Source: Pelargonium nanum
Lineage: Eukaryota > Streptophyta > Magnoliopsida > Geraniales > Geraniaceae
DNA length: 22,189 nt
Assembly (NCBI GenBank): GCA_036897485.1
Contig: JAYMTF010001626.1
Span: 1 to 22,189, forward strand
Direction: 5' to 3'
The notes under the pieces were generated by a model. The model was given only the letters and a program-made list of their open reading frames with translations, was not told the DNA's origin and made no database searches. Every line of letters begins with the position of its first letter. Position 1 is the first letter of the stretch. The translations under genes and the position numbers were made by a program. Shown in pieces: positions 11,700 to 22,100 of this stretch.

Positions 11700-12200
11700 A
11701 TTTTGAAATATTGACATCCAATTTAGTGTTGCGCTTCCCACTGTTACCATGTACTATTTTTTCTTGAATCAAGACACCTGCATAAATCTGCATATGAAAT
11801 TCTAAGACTACCTCTTTCTCGTTGAAACACAAAATTATCTTAAAAGTTCCTTTTAAGTAGTGCAGAATCCACTTAACTGCTTCACGATTCTCTGTACCCA
11901 ATTTTGACATGAATACGCGATCATCACTCCCATTGCATGAGCCATGTTGGTCTTTTGCTCACCATGGCAGACATAAGACTCCCAACAGCTGACACAGAAC
12001 CTTTCTCGCTGCTTATTTTATTTTCGTTTTTCTTGAGTATTCGACTTTTCTAAATGTTGAAATGACTATCGAAAAAAGTGTTTCATATATTGACATGTTG
12101 CGACCGAATTTGTCGATCACTTTCTCTATATACTTTTTCAAAGATAGTGTTAGAGTACATTTTGCAATAAGTTTGACGATTCTCATGTTGATTATCATCT
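11700..12200 (-). pseudogene. Ty1/copia pol fragment (end of RT into RNase H), broken
   Basis: Read on the minus strand, three pieces come in the order of a copia polyprotein. First is the distal reverse transcriptase (LSLKKYIEKVIDKFGRN, 12198-12013). Next is SAVGSLMSAMVSKRP (about 11985-11940), the very characteristic segment before the RNase H domain. Last is MSKLGTENREAVKWILHYLK (11910-11851), leading into RNase H. The pieces lie in different frames, with a stop in the first and a frameshift after SKRP, and the RNase H acidic positions are poorly kept. The YxDD active site, integrase and gag were not found. It is an old, inactive fragment. Confidence 0.85.
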
Positions 12201-13470
12201 TTACATATCTAAGGTTTTTTATCTCAATATCTTATGGGAACATTTACGTGCATATATAAGTATAAATATATTATTTATAAATATATTTTAATATTTATGA
12301 ATACCATACTATTTTATTTCTCAAGATTTGTTTGGTTTCAAATGGTATAGAAAAGGGTATATGGATGGGCATAGAAGAGATAAGGATTAATCAAAGTTTG
12401 ACAAGAAATAAGGCAGACAATACATGAGATGTGGGGTTTAAATATCCAGATTGGGACATGAATTTAACTTTTGTCTTGAGAAAAGGGTCCTTCAATGAAA
12501 AAGATATTCTGCATAGCCATTAGTAGATCAAACAAATAATAAATAAAAAAACATAAGGTGTATACATATAGTATTTATATATATATTCCATAAAATCAAA
12601 GCATTAATGGTTGCTTCTATGCAATCTGAATTAATCTAATGGTGAAGATATGGTTGTTCCAAATCTTACTATTTTTTGTCAAGAATAGCTAGTTGGTTAA
12701 TTTATGTTAGTTGAACACTAATTAAGAAGAGTTGGTTAATTAAGGTGTTAGCAAGAAATTGCAAAAACTAGACCATTGTTTCAATTAAGTCACCGAATAA
12801 TTATTCTTAACGCTTCTTTTTTGGCGTATCTATTAAATGATCAACTCGTCACATTTCATTCTGGTTATTTTCTTTTGATGTTGATGTTGATTGTAAAATA
12901 AACATTGCCCTAATTGTGCTAACTTGTGAGTCAAGATGAAAAAGACAATAGTTCAATGGACCTAACGTGCAAAAATATTGTAGCTGGTTGAAATAAAATT
13001 GCCATAATTAATTATAAAGTGCTGAATTTTCTGGATACAGATTGTAATCAAACAATTCCAACTTTCTATATATTTCAAAAAATGAATCAGTTTTTGGATT
13101 GGTGAAGAAAAGAATTATAGTTGTTGAGCATGCTTTTCCCACCGAATCAATGTATTGAAACCACCAAGCAAGTGACAATAAAATAACTACAGAATTAATG
13201 AAATCAGATTAATTATTTGAAGTGATTAATATATTTATATCCTTAAGTTTTGGAATTTCATAAATTTAGTTTGACACAAAAACAAAAACAAATGGGTTAA
13301 TTAGTTGGCAAACATGTGGTTTGTGCAGCTTTTGCCTTTAAACAGTCACCCACCTTTTGATTTCCTCTTCCATGTTTTTACCAAATCAAAGTAAATAATG
13401 ATGATTAGGTATAGTGCTTTTCTAGCTTTAATTACAAGGAATTTTTTTACCTGTGAGATCTGAATTTGAA
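12201..13470. other. AT-rich spacer, nothing assigned
   Basis: No gene can be supported. A strongly AT-rich, self-complementary tract lies at about 12250-12300 (AAATATATT...AAATATATTT). The rest is low-complexity intergenic DNA with no domain in any frame. The upstream part of the copia pol gene would be expected here on the minus strand, but I could not recognise it. Confidence 0.35.
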
Positions 13471-13498
13471 TTATTATCTGTCCAACAATTTTTTTTTA

Positions 13499-13738
13499 TC
13501 AGTTTGTCCAACAATTACTTAATATCATAAGGCACAACAATTTTGAGCAGATATCAATTTGTTCTAATTGTTCATAAGTTTTAAACTTACCAATTCTTTG
13601 TAGAGTTTGTTTCACAAACCTAACATCATGTCTAATTCTCTCAACAGATTTTTCTAACATGTTTTTACCATCAGATACAATTATGTTTATATGATTTGAG
13701 TAATACATCTCATATACGTACACGATACTTCTTACCAC
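13499..13738 (-). pseudogene. hAT-family transposase fragment
   Basis: The 79-residue open frame carries NHINIIVSDGKNMLEKSVER, then IRHDVRFVKQTLQRIGKF, then SKLLCLMILSNCWTN. The order and spacing match the hAT transposase core of plants: the [CA]HILNLIV-DG segment, the IR-AVR-V-S-R--KF segment and the K-L-LD-PTRWNS segment. The last is degraded, with the TRW replaced by NCW. A possible zinc-finger piece, CMHCGKKY, lies just upstream in another frame (near 13745-13722). The usual dimerisation C-terminus is absent, so this is a short inactive relic. Confidence 0.75.
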
Positions 13739-13814
13739 AATGCATGCAAGTAGAATCTAATTCATTATCGCTATGTGTGACATGATTATTTATTAAAATG
13801 CAACCATACCCTAG

Positions 13815-13951
13815 TACTATTAGGATCACGTCGCTGATCATTAGCGACGGATTCAGTTCCGTCGCTGGTCCGTCGCTAAAGTCCATCTGCGACGGAATTT
13901 CGCCCATCAGCGACGGAACTTCCGTCGCTGATAAGCCAAATTCTTGTAGTA
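13815..13951. mobile_element. MITE-like element with GCGACGGA words
   Basis: This 137-bp block is full of GCGACGGA and its complement TCCGTCGC, in both orientations. Its right end (TTCTTGTAGTA) reads TACTACAAGAA on the other strand, and its left end begins TACTATTAGGA. Both resemble the CACTACAAGAA terminus of a widespread class of plant non-autonomous DNA transposons (CACTA-like). The two arms can fold on each other. It has no coding capacity. A clear 3-bp target duplication was not found, so the ends may be off by a few bases. Confidence 0.65.
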
Positions 13952-13985
13952 TTAATACATGTTTCAGCTTCAGCAACAACACCAT

Positions 13986-15110
13986 TTATTCTCTTTCAGT
14001 TCTTACTCTGCCACTAGTGCCTCTGATTGTTTGTCATCAGATACAAGAGCTAGATCATCCATGTTTTCCTGCACAATATATAGAGAAGGGATTAGGTATC
14101 ATATATCATGGAAAACAAATTATGGATTATGGAGTAGGGAATAGGTATCATAAGCATTTGTTGTGAATTCATAAAACATCAAAATGATTCCAAGATCAAG
14201 TTTGGTTTATGAATTCAATTTTAAAGATTTTATCTTAGGGTGTTGACGGTTTAAGTCCAAAAGGTTAAAGTTATGTTTTTTGTTATAAAAAATGTTGGCA
14301 AGTCGGCATGGTATGCTAATTTGAAAAAATGTTGCATGACACCGTACCAATTCGATGATTTATTACGAACTACAAGGCGAGAATAAAAAAAATAGAAGTT
14401 CAATAACTGAACAAACAAAATTTGAGGTTATGAGCTAAAGTCAAAATTTCGTCGAATTTAGGGAGACAAAATCATTTTACTCATGAATGATGACTTGACA
14501 ACTTGTTGATGTGATGATTGTTTACTTGTTATAGCATGTTACATATGTGATAATAAAAAATATTAACAGTACAAGAGTCAGAAGAAGCAAAATTTAAGTA
14601 CACGGAGTAAAGTTTTTTTTTTTCTTTTAAGTACACTGAGTAAGTTTTTTTTTACAATGAGTAAAGTCAAATATTTGTTATCAAGGCATGTTGGGCCAAG
14701 CGGTTGATGCGCTTTGGATTTACTTTGTATGGGGTGGGATTTATAGGCTAAACTAACAACTAACAGGGTGACGCCCCACTAAAGGGGTGAGAAATACAAG
14801 CCTAGTAGGCCTGCTTTAATTAATCAAAGAGAATGAACAATGAAGTGGCTACTACTTCTACTTGTTGTCCAAACAACAACCCATAGCCCATAGCTCATAC
14901 TCATAGGAGATTAGTTCCGCCACTCCCATCGTACGGCTTCAACATTCTCGCATTTCATAGCCTTTTTTTGTAGCGCCAACCAATTTACCTTTCACTTACA
15001 CCCATCAGACCTATCACTACTTCACTCTCTCTCTTCAATTCATTATTTAAATCTTTCAAAGAAGCACTGGAAGATTCAGAGCAGCTTGTCTACTACTATA
15101 ACAACCAGAC
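13986..15110. other. Spacer upstream of the DUF547 gene
   Basis: No gene is recognised. A short imperfect tandem repeat lies at 14594-14668: TTAAGTACACGGAGTAAAG plus a T run, then TTAAGTACACTGAGTAAG plus a T run, then a partial ACAATGAGTAAAG. From about 14900 the sequence becomes pyrimidine-rich and likely begins the promoter of the next gene. Confidence 0.4.
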
Positions 15111-15111
15111 C

Positions 15112-15175
15112 CACCTTCTCTCTCCTCCTCCTCCTCTCTCAAATCTGCTCATTCACATCATATATATAACACCTC
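15112..15175 (+). promoter_or_regulatory. Likely core promoter of the DUF547 gene
   Basis: A TC/TCC-rich tract (about 15117-15140), the type called a Y patch in plants, is followed by a TATA box (TATATATAAC, 15161-15170). A start near 15195-15200 would give a 5' leader of about 245 nt. GCTGCAG at 15414-15420 could be the acceptor of a leader intron. An alternative upstream start, using ATTATTTAAAT near 15041, cannot be excluded. Confidence 0.45.
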
Positions 15176-15442
15176 TCACTTCTCAATACATGGGATGCCA
15201 TTTCCATTTCCTTCTCTGGGTTTCTTGCTTCACCAAGATCGATACTTTAGATTAGTAGACTGATTTCTTTAATGGGCAGTCTCCGATTTCGTCTTTTTCT
15301 TCTTGATGTGATCAACTTTTTCTAAAGGGTCTGTGTTTCTTTGCTTTCAATACCCAATTCAATTGAGCTATAGTGTTTTGGTTTTGCTGTTTCTGATTCA
15401 TGTATTTAATGTTGCTGCAGATTCTGTTTGATTTTATTGAAG

Positions 15443-18400
15443 ATGAATGCCAGAGCCAGAACCAGGCTGCAGCCTATGAAATCTCCTATGAAGCATGAAA
15501 AAGTAACAACCTTTAATCAATGAGCTCAACTGGGTCTTTTTTGCTTTATCACTCTTTCTTTTTAATATTTTTATGGCTTTTTGAAAAACGGTTTCTACTG
15601 TAGCAATTCTCAGTTGTTGGGTTTCTCAATTTTCTTCTCAGCTCAAGGTTATGGCCTCAGCTTCACCCAGGAGGAGGCTGGAATCTTGCAGAAACTCTGA
15701 AAATGTAGGCAATTTTGATTTGAACAGAAATGGGTTTTCCAATTTTGATCCAGAAAATGCCTCTTCTTGATCCCCTGCCTCCACTAAATGCCATTTCCAG
15801 GAAAATTAGATTGTTTTCTTTGTTTGGGTTGATTCAATAAGTTATGTTTGTCTCCTGAAAAATAGAATTTTTTTTGCTTCTTTGAATGCTGTTTACAATG
15901 GGGCCCTAGATTTCTTTGTTTTTTCCTGTTCTTAATCAAAATTTATCTTTGTTTTCCAGAAGGGGAAAGTTGATCAAGAGCAGGAGATGAAGCTAACTGA
16001 TGCTGCAAAATCCACTAGAAGCCGGCGAGCATCGAGCAAAGAAAGGAAATTGGCACTGCAGCAAGATGTACCAATTTTATAATTAGCTTGTCCATACCAA
16101 TTGATACATGATTTTGTCACTCATTCCATTTAGCTGATTATTAATCCATTGGAAATTCACCCATTTTTAATTTTCAGGTTGATAAGCTGAAGAAGAAGCT
16201 TCGACTCGAGGAGAACATTCATAGAGCTCTGGAGAGAGCTTTCAGTAGACCTTTAGGAGCTCTACCTCGCCTTCCTCCGTATCTTCCTTCTCCTGTTAGT
16301 AACTCACCATACCCTTATTAACTATATTTGAATGTTTACATGATCAAGAAAATACTTTTCTTGATCATTCAGTGGTATATTTGAATGTTTTGTATCTGCA
16401 TCATTATGTTTTCTAGTAGAAATACTTCTCTGAAATGTGAAATGTGATTATGAATAGACACTAGAGCTTCTTGCCGAAGTGGCTGTTTTGGAAGAGGAGG
16501 TTGTTCGCCTCGAAGAACAGGTTGTGCTTTACAGACAAGGCTTGTACCAAGAAGCTGTCTACATTGCATCCTCCAAGAGGAACAATGAGAATTCAGCAGA
16601 TTTGTATGAACCAAACCCAACTAAGAATCCAAAACAAGAGCAAATCAAGCTCTTACCTCAACCTGTTGCTGTAGGCAATGCAGCACTAGCTACGAGGAGT
16701 TTATCATCTCTTGCCGGTATGCTTCAGATTCTGCCCCATTAGCTTTCGGAGCAATCGAGCATTTGCTGAATGGTCTAGTAGTTGCAAGAGAATCCTTAAA
16801 TTTTATTCCTTTTACTTATATTTATGCAGATGGGAAACGAAAAGAGTCTTGCACTACTTCCATTAAAAATAACAAGGGGTATTCGACGCCTAAACCAGTC
16901 AGAACTCCATTAAAGAAACCAACCGTAGAGTATAGATCACCAGAGAAGTGTTTGGAGCCTCAGAGATTACAGGTGTGTATACTAATGCTAGTATTACTTC
17001 ATTAAAGCATGGCCAATTTTACTTTTATGCGAAAGAATGAATGAGATATGTGAATGTACAGCCAGAATGTAGAGTAGCCGACCAAGAAAATGCAGAATCA
17101 AGAACTCCTTCTATTTCAGATGAAAAATCTTCAGGAGATGACAGTCCAAACAAAATTTCTGAGAGTATTCTAGGGTGCTTGTCTAGCATTTTCTTAAGAA
17201 TGAGCTCGATGAAAAATCGGGGTTCCATCGAAACTTTACAATCCATGTCAACATTTGCATCACATGAAAGCAGTAAAGACACAGATTTTAAGGATCCTTA
17301 TGGTATCTGTTCAGAATTTGGGAAGAGAGACATTGGTCCTTATAAGCACCTCTATGCAGTTGAAGCTAGCTCGATCAACCCAAAACGTATGGCACATTGT
17401 TTGTTTCTAGTTCGTAGATTGAAGTAAGCTCTCCTCTTATCACAATTTTCTCTCTTCTACTCACTAACCATGGACAGATATTGAATTTTGGTTATTTTAT
17501 ATTGTGAATTCTCAGGCTCCTTCTTGGGAAACTAGCTTCTGTCAGCTTGCAAAAGTTAAATCACCAGGAGAAGCTTGCATTCTGGATCAATGTTTATAAT
17601 TCTTGCATGATGAATGTATGTGAGGCCTTTCTATATCATAATTTTCAGAAGTTCCCTTATTTGAAATTGTACATCTCTAAAAAAAATTATCAGCAAAAAG
17701 TACTTGATATTGAAGTTCTCAAGAAGTTCATTTATTATCAAATGGTTTATTGATACTCTGCTATATTTGTTTCAGGCATTCCTAGAAAATGGAATACCAG
17801 AAAGCCCCGATATGGTTGTTTCTTTGATGCAAAAGGTACTGATTATCTTGAAGTTTCATTTATTCTTCTCGAGGATCAACATATGTCATACTGCACACAC
17901 CAACTCATTGTTAATTTATAACATTTCACAAACCAATATCTCATGAAAATAACATATTCTGTTAAATTCCTTTGTTTAGGCAACTATAAATGTTGGGGGA
18001 CATTTTCTAAATGCAATAACCATCGAACATTTCATCCTGAGATTGCCTTATCATTCAATATATGTAAGTGGTTTAATTACAATTATGCAGTAAATGCTTT
18101 CCTTACTTTTTTTTTTCAGCATGTCTCATACTCTTTAGATTTTAGCAGACATTCTCAAAGGGTGGAAAGAATGATGACATTACATCACGAAGCATCTTTG
18201 GGTTGGAGTTATCAGAACCGCTGGTTACATTTGCGCTCTCCTGCGGAAGCTGGTCCTCCCCCTCTGTAAGTTGCTTAATAGGGTGTATAAGTTTGGTTTG
18301 ATCCACCTCACACCGGCTTATCTTCTGCAAAAACTTTAAAGATCTCAGTTGTGGTCCCAAGTTACGTGCAACTTTATAATAAACCTTGTGCCAACCAGCT

Positions 18401-18875
18401 CTACATATAATGATTCAAGTTCATAGGAAATTGTTCCCCAACATATCAAGTTGATCAACCCAAGAACTAAATGATACCTGGCACCGATTGATTCTTGTAT
18501 CGTGGATAGCAACTTAGACAGTTCTATCATATTATGCTAGTTTTGATTTATTTTTTTCAACTCTGTCTATTGAAGGTGAGAGTGTACACGGCAGCTGAGG
18601 TCGAGAATCAATTAGAAGCGGCAAAAAGAGAATACTTACAGGCTGCAGTTGGATATTCAACGAGGAAGTTCGCAATCCCAAAGCTGTTGGATTGGTATTT
18701 ACTTGACTTTGCAAAGGACTCGGAGTCATTACTTGATTGGATCTGCCTTCAGTTACCGAGTGAGCTAGGAAAAGAAGCAATCAAGTGCCTTGAGAGGGCA
18801 AGAAATGACCATCTCTCACAATTTGTTCAAGTTACGCCGTATGAGTTCAGTTTTAGGTACCTTCTATACACATAA
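15443..18875 (+). CDS. DUF547 protein with MIP1-type leucine zipper (12 exons)
   Basis: Coding exons are 15443-15502, 15642-15704, 15960-16067, 16178-16294, 16458-16716, 16830-16972, 17062-17423, 17516-17615, 17776-17835, 17980-18063, 18149-18265 and 18576-18875. All have GT-AG borders and join in frame to 590 aa. Residues about 78-150 form a charged coiled coil ([20 protein letters not shown], then [20 protein letters not shown]), the ternary-complex-factor MIP1 leucine-zipper domain. A Ser/Lys-rich linker follows to about residue 330. The DUF547 domain covers about 375-525, with [60 protein letters not shown] and AAKREYLQA. The protein ends FSFRYLLYT, as family members do. The molecular role is unknown; the coiled coil suggests protein binding. 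There is no signal peptide or membrane segment. A 5'-leader intron is possible. Exon borders are predicted by reading frame and family similarity only. Confidence 0.93.
16323..16390. repeat. Perfect hairpin flanked by 15-bp direct repeats (intron 4)
   Basis: Inside intron 4 of the DUF547 gene, TGATCAAGAAAA (16341-16352), spacer TAC and TTTTCTTGATCA (16356-16367) form a perfect 12-bp stem. It is flanked by identical 15-base direct repeats, TATATTTGAATGTTT, at 16323-16337 and 16376-16390. The structure is directly visible; its origin is not known. Confidence 0.85.
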
Positions 18876-19865
18876 ATAGCTGTTGCTTCATTCAAATTAT
18901 TTTTCACTTTTTCCTATACGATTCTTGGGGTTTGGGAGCTATAATTTTGTACAGAGCTATATAACACATGATGTATAATCTTATATTAAGAAGTTGTGAT
19001 AGAAATGTGTGGTTCTATATACTTTTTGACCTTTGTAAATACATAGACACATTATGTATGCAACCACAAAGTGATATGGACATGACAGAGGAAGTTACTA
19101 AAACACAGCTATATATGATTCTGAAAAGCCTTGGAATTGAATGTGAAATGGGTGGTCACAGTGGCCTCAGTTGTTTGTGGTCCAATACATAGATAGATAC
19201 TGATCCATTTTCCTCTATCCTATTATTTTGGTGGCCATTTTTGAGACTTGTAATGGAATGTTTTCTGAAATGGGTTGCTGTGTATGTTGCCTACCCATCA
19301 ATGCATTCCCAATCCTAGCTGGTGTTGAGTAAGGAGGTAGGTGGGTGGAGCTCTCATGTTTCATTGATTAGTCTCACATCACTACAAATGCAATGACCTA
19401 GAATTGTTCTCCTTGTAGCTTGCTTGGCCTCCATTATTGTTGTGTTTGGTGTTTCTGTTTTTTGCAAAATAGAAACCCAAAGGTGAGAGGAAAATTGAGG
19501 CCATGAATGGGACTATGGAAGACTTTTGAGAGAAAAAGGAAAAGAGTAGAGAGTAGAATGGTAGATAGGAGGAATCTGGGTTTGTCCCAAGCTGATTTAA
19601 TAAGTGGATGAGAGTTGGGAGTGGTCCAAGCATTTGTCTCTTGGTGAGACTGAGATGAGCTTGCAGCTACATGTATATTTATGTATTGAATTAAACAAGA
19701 AAAAAGTGGTTACCCAAGTGGGAGGTCACTACTAACAACTACTTGTAAAAAGTTTTTGCTTAAATACAACACAAAACATGAATGGGCAATATTGGTACTG
19801 GGTGTACTGTTGCAGCTCCATATGCCTTGAGAAATGACAAGGGCAACAACTTAGTTATGTTTTAT
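18876..19865. other. 3' region of the DUF547 gene and spacer
   Basis: The first 100-350 bases probably include the 3' UTR; TTTTGTACAGAG near 18945-18956 resembles a plant polyadenylation-site context, but no AATAAA is close. No other gene is recognised. The open frames at 18968-19192 (+) and 19382-19633 (-) have no domain and look fortuitous. Confidence 0.35.
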
Positions 19866-19872
19866 AATAGTA

Positions 19873-20035
19873 CTTTTTTTAATAAATGAAACATATTTCA
19901 TTAATTCAAATCACGGGAAATCAAAACAAGTACATCACTGGGACATTTAGATTCCGAACAAACCCTACGACCAGCATAACAACTAGAAGCTCGAGTAATA
20001 GCATGAGCCACATTGTTCGCAGATCGTCAAACACA
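19873..20035 (-). pseudogene. 3' end of a LINE (RNase H C-terminus, 3' UTR, poly-A)
   Basis: On the minus strand the sequence reads RSANNVAHAITRASSCYAGR, then through CPSDVLVLISRDLN to a stop. The R-x-A-N-x-x-A-H-x-[IL]-x-R-A pattern is the C-terminal end of the RNase H domain found at the end of plant LINE pol and related proteins. After the stop come about 20 bases and then an A run (T run at 19874-19880 on the plus strand), as expected for a LINE 3' end. A TGA stop lies just before the arginine of RSAN. The rest of pol is missing, so it is a 5'-truncated, inactive copy. Confidence 0.7.
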
Positions 20036-20194
20036 AAAGAAACTAATTAATTTTATTTAGTCGGTTTTTATCTTATTTTTTATTATTATTTAAATTTGAA
20101 TTGAAAATAATTATAATTTTACGCATCTAAGAAAATTTTAGCTACTAAATTTTTTAATATATGTATTCATATTTCGAAATTGAATTATTATTGT

Positions 20195-20735
20195 ATGCTA
20201 ATCTCGTCCTCCCTGACCATCCCCTTTGCCAAATCCCGCTCATCCAAATTCAAAAGGCAACTTCTGTCTTAGCCCGGTCCCTTTTCCTCCAAGGTTCTCG
20301 CTCGGTCCAAATCCCGTGGTTTTTTGCGGGCCTCCTCTTCGGCCATGCCCAATCGTGCTGCTCGTTCCAAGCCCATCAGCACCCCTCTCCAGGAGCCTCC
20401 TCCTCCTGCTCCGGACTTTTCAGAGACCTATGCCTCAAGCTTAGTTGATGCATATCGTACTTGAAATTTGGGTAAGTCTCTTGGTTTGGTTAGTCAAGGT
20501 CATGAAGATTAGATTATCAAAGAACTATGTGATATGAACAATCAAAGTAATCCTCAACCTGCTTGATTGATTCTCTTCCATCATTCCCTTAGCAAATCTT
20601 ATTCAGTTTTGCTTGTTTTCATCTCTTGGAGCAGTAATCTTTTGTATTTTCTTTGGCGGTTGTACTTGTTTTTCCCTACTTGGTAATTTTTAATAAAGTA
20701 CCTTTTGTTGATTAAAAAAAATGTAAATTATCTAC
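20195..20735 (+). mobile_element. GC-rich, internally deleted LINE-like retroelement
   Basis: A GC-rich block (about 20205-20440) stands out sharply from AT-rich surroundings. It contains a short open frame from ATG 20345 to TGA 20464 (39 aa, starting MPNRAARSKPIS, then a PPPPAPDFSETYASSL stretch), which could be the start of a LINE ORF1 followed by a deletion. The distal part ends TTTAATAAAGTACCTTTTG, TTGATT, then eight As at 20715-20722. That resembles a plant LINE 3' UTR with a poly-A tail. No reverse transcriptase is present. No target duplication was found, and a processed gene copy is an alternative. Confidence 0.4.
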
Positions 20736-22100
20736 ATAAGAGCAAAAGCTGAAGTTGATAACGAGGAAAGTTATGGAGGTGAAGAATAAAATGAAAGTTG
20801 GAGTTAGTTAAATAAAAATAAGGAAGTTTGAGAAATTTTGAAAAGAAAAATGTTTTAAATTGGTCATTTTAGAATTCAAAGTGTTTCAACTTGGTATTCA
20901 ATTTGATTTTTGTACCGCAAGAGCCCTTTTACTATATGAAACACTCTAATTTGGTCAATTGGTATCCAAATTTGTTCCACATATCTACATGTAACATAAT
21001 TAAGATTTAAGAGGATTCATTAACAACATAAAATTTACCTTAATTCTTTTCATATAATCCATACTATCCGTATTCACATTCTCTCTCATTTGTGTTTTCA
21101 AGTCTAAGACTAAATGAACAATATCATTTCTTTTTAACATATTTTTAGTGCTAAATTGATTCATCATTACTGAGCAATTTTTTTTTTCTTTACATAATGG
21201 CATGTTAATTTTATCGCTTCCATATTCCTATCGTTAATCCAAAACATGACATGTCTATGAGATTAAAATGCTAAAACTTGCATATGTTCCATAACGCTAA
21301 TTTCTTATGAAAGGTCACCTCTGTATTATACTCTTTAAGATTCTAACATACATTAATAATATGGTTTAAAATTACACACAAATAGAAAAATCATGAAGTA
21401 ATATTACTTTCAAATGACATAAACATGGACTTCTTGAAACCCTGTTTTGGTGGGTCAAATATGAGATTCACTTAGAATAAATTGGGCTTTAGTGAATTAA
21501 TTTTAAGCCCAATATAATTTTATTGGGCTCAACTTTCAAGTTCTAAGTAATTGCACTTGAACTCCACAAATTCCACTCATCTTTCACATACACGCTAACA
21601 CACACACATATGTATTTGATAATAATCAGAAAATATATAATAAGTATAGTAAATAAACATCATATTATTACAAGAACATAGTTTTTCTTGGTCATTAGTG
21701 CCCATATTGTCTAGCTGATGAGCAGTAGCTACTAAGCTCCTATTTACATACAAAAGATCATCATTAAAGTGATTATCAAAAAAATTTATTTAACGTCCGC
21801 CAAATCCGTTCCGCATTCTACTCTGTTGTTGGTTAAAGTCTGATTACTACTAAATCATAAACTACACAAATTATATCGTCGCTACTTGCTAATAAAACAT
21901 TTCAATTTCAAGGAGTTCACTATAGCTCCAGTTAAAAGGAGTAAACATTTTTACTAAATATTTATCTTCTTCAAGTTTCTTTTAGGTGCAATCCCTAATG
22001 TTAGTGTATAAAAATAGTTAGAGTAGCAGTGTTGTTATGTTACTTTTTTTTACCAATCTATCTAAGGAGCTCTTTTGTTCTTTGTAACAAAATACTAATG
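20736..22100. other. AT-rich spacer, nothing assigned
   Basis: No gene is recognised. The minus-strand frame at 21000-21203 (67 aa) has no known domain. A short CA-rich run lies at 21586-21610. The stretch near 20850-20985 has repeated phrases (TTGGTCATTTTAG, TTTGGTCAATTGG, TTGGTATTCAATTTG, TTGGTATCCAAATTTG) that suggest an old transposon end, but no boundary can be set. Confidence 0.3.

Noticed and set aside
13479..13516. Direct repeat TGTCCAACAATT at 13479-13490 and 13505-13516, considered as a transposon target duplication.
   Set aside because: Only 14 bases separate the copies and the second overlaps the hAT frame, so a local slippage duplication is the simpler reading.
13798..14166. A 122-codon plus-strand frame.
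   Set aside because: It runs through the GCGACGGA MITE, which has no stops in this frame because of its repeated words, so it is not a gene.
17025..17282. An 85-codon minus-strand frame.
   Set aside because: It is antisense to exon 7 of the DUF547 gene and is explained by that coding sequence.
20161..20448. Two overlapping plus-strand frames of 95 and 72 codons in the GC-rich block.
   Set aside because: Their length reflects GC-rich sequence with few stops. The frame from 20345 is the better candidate for a retroelement ORF1 start.
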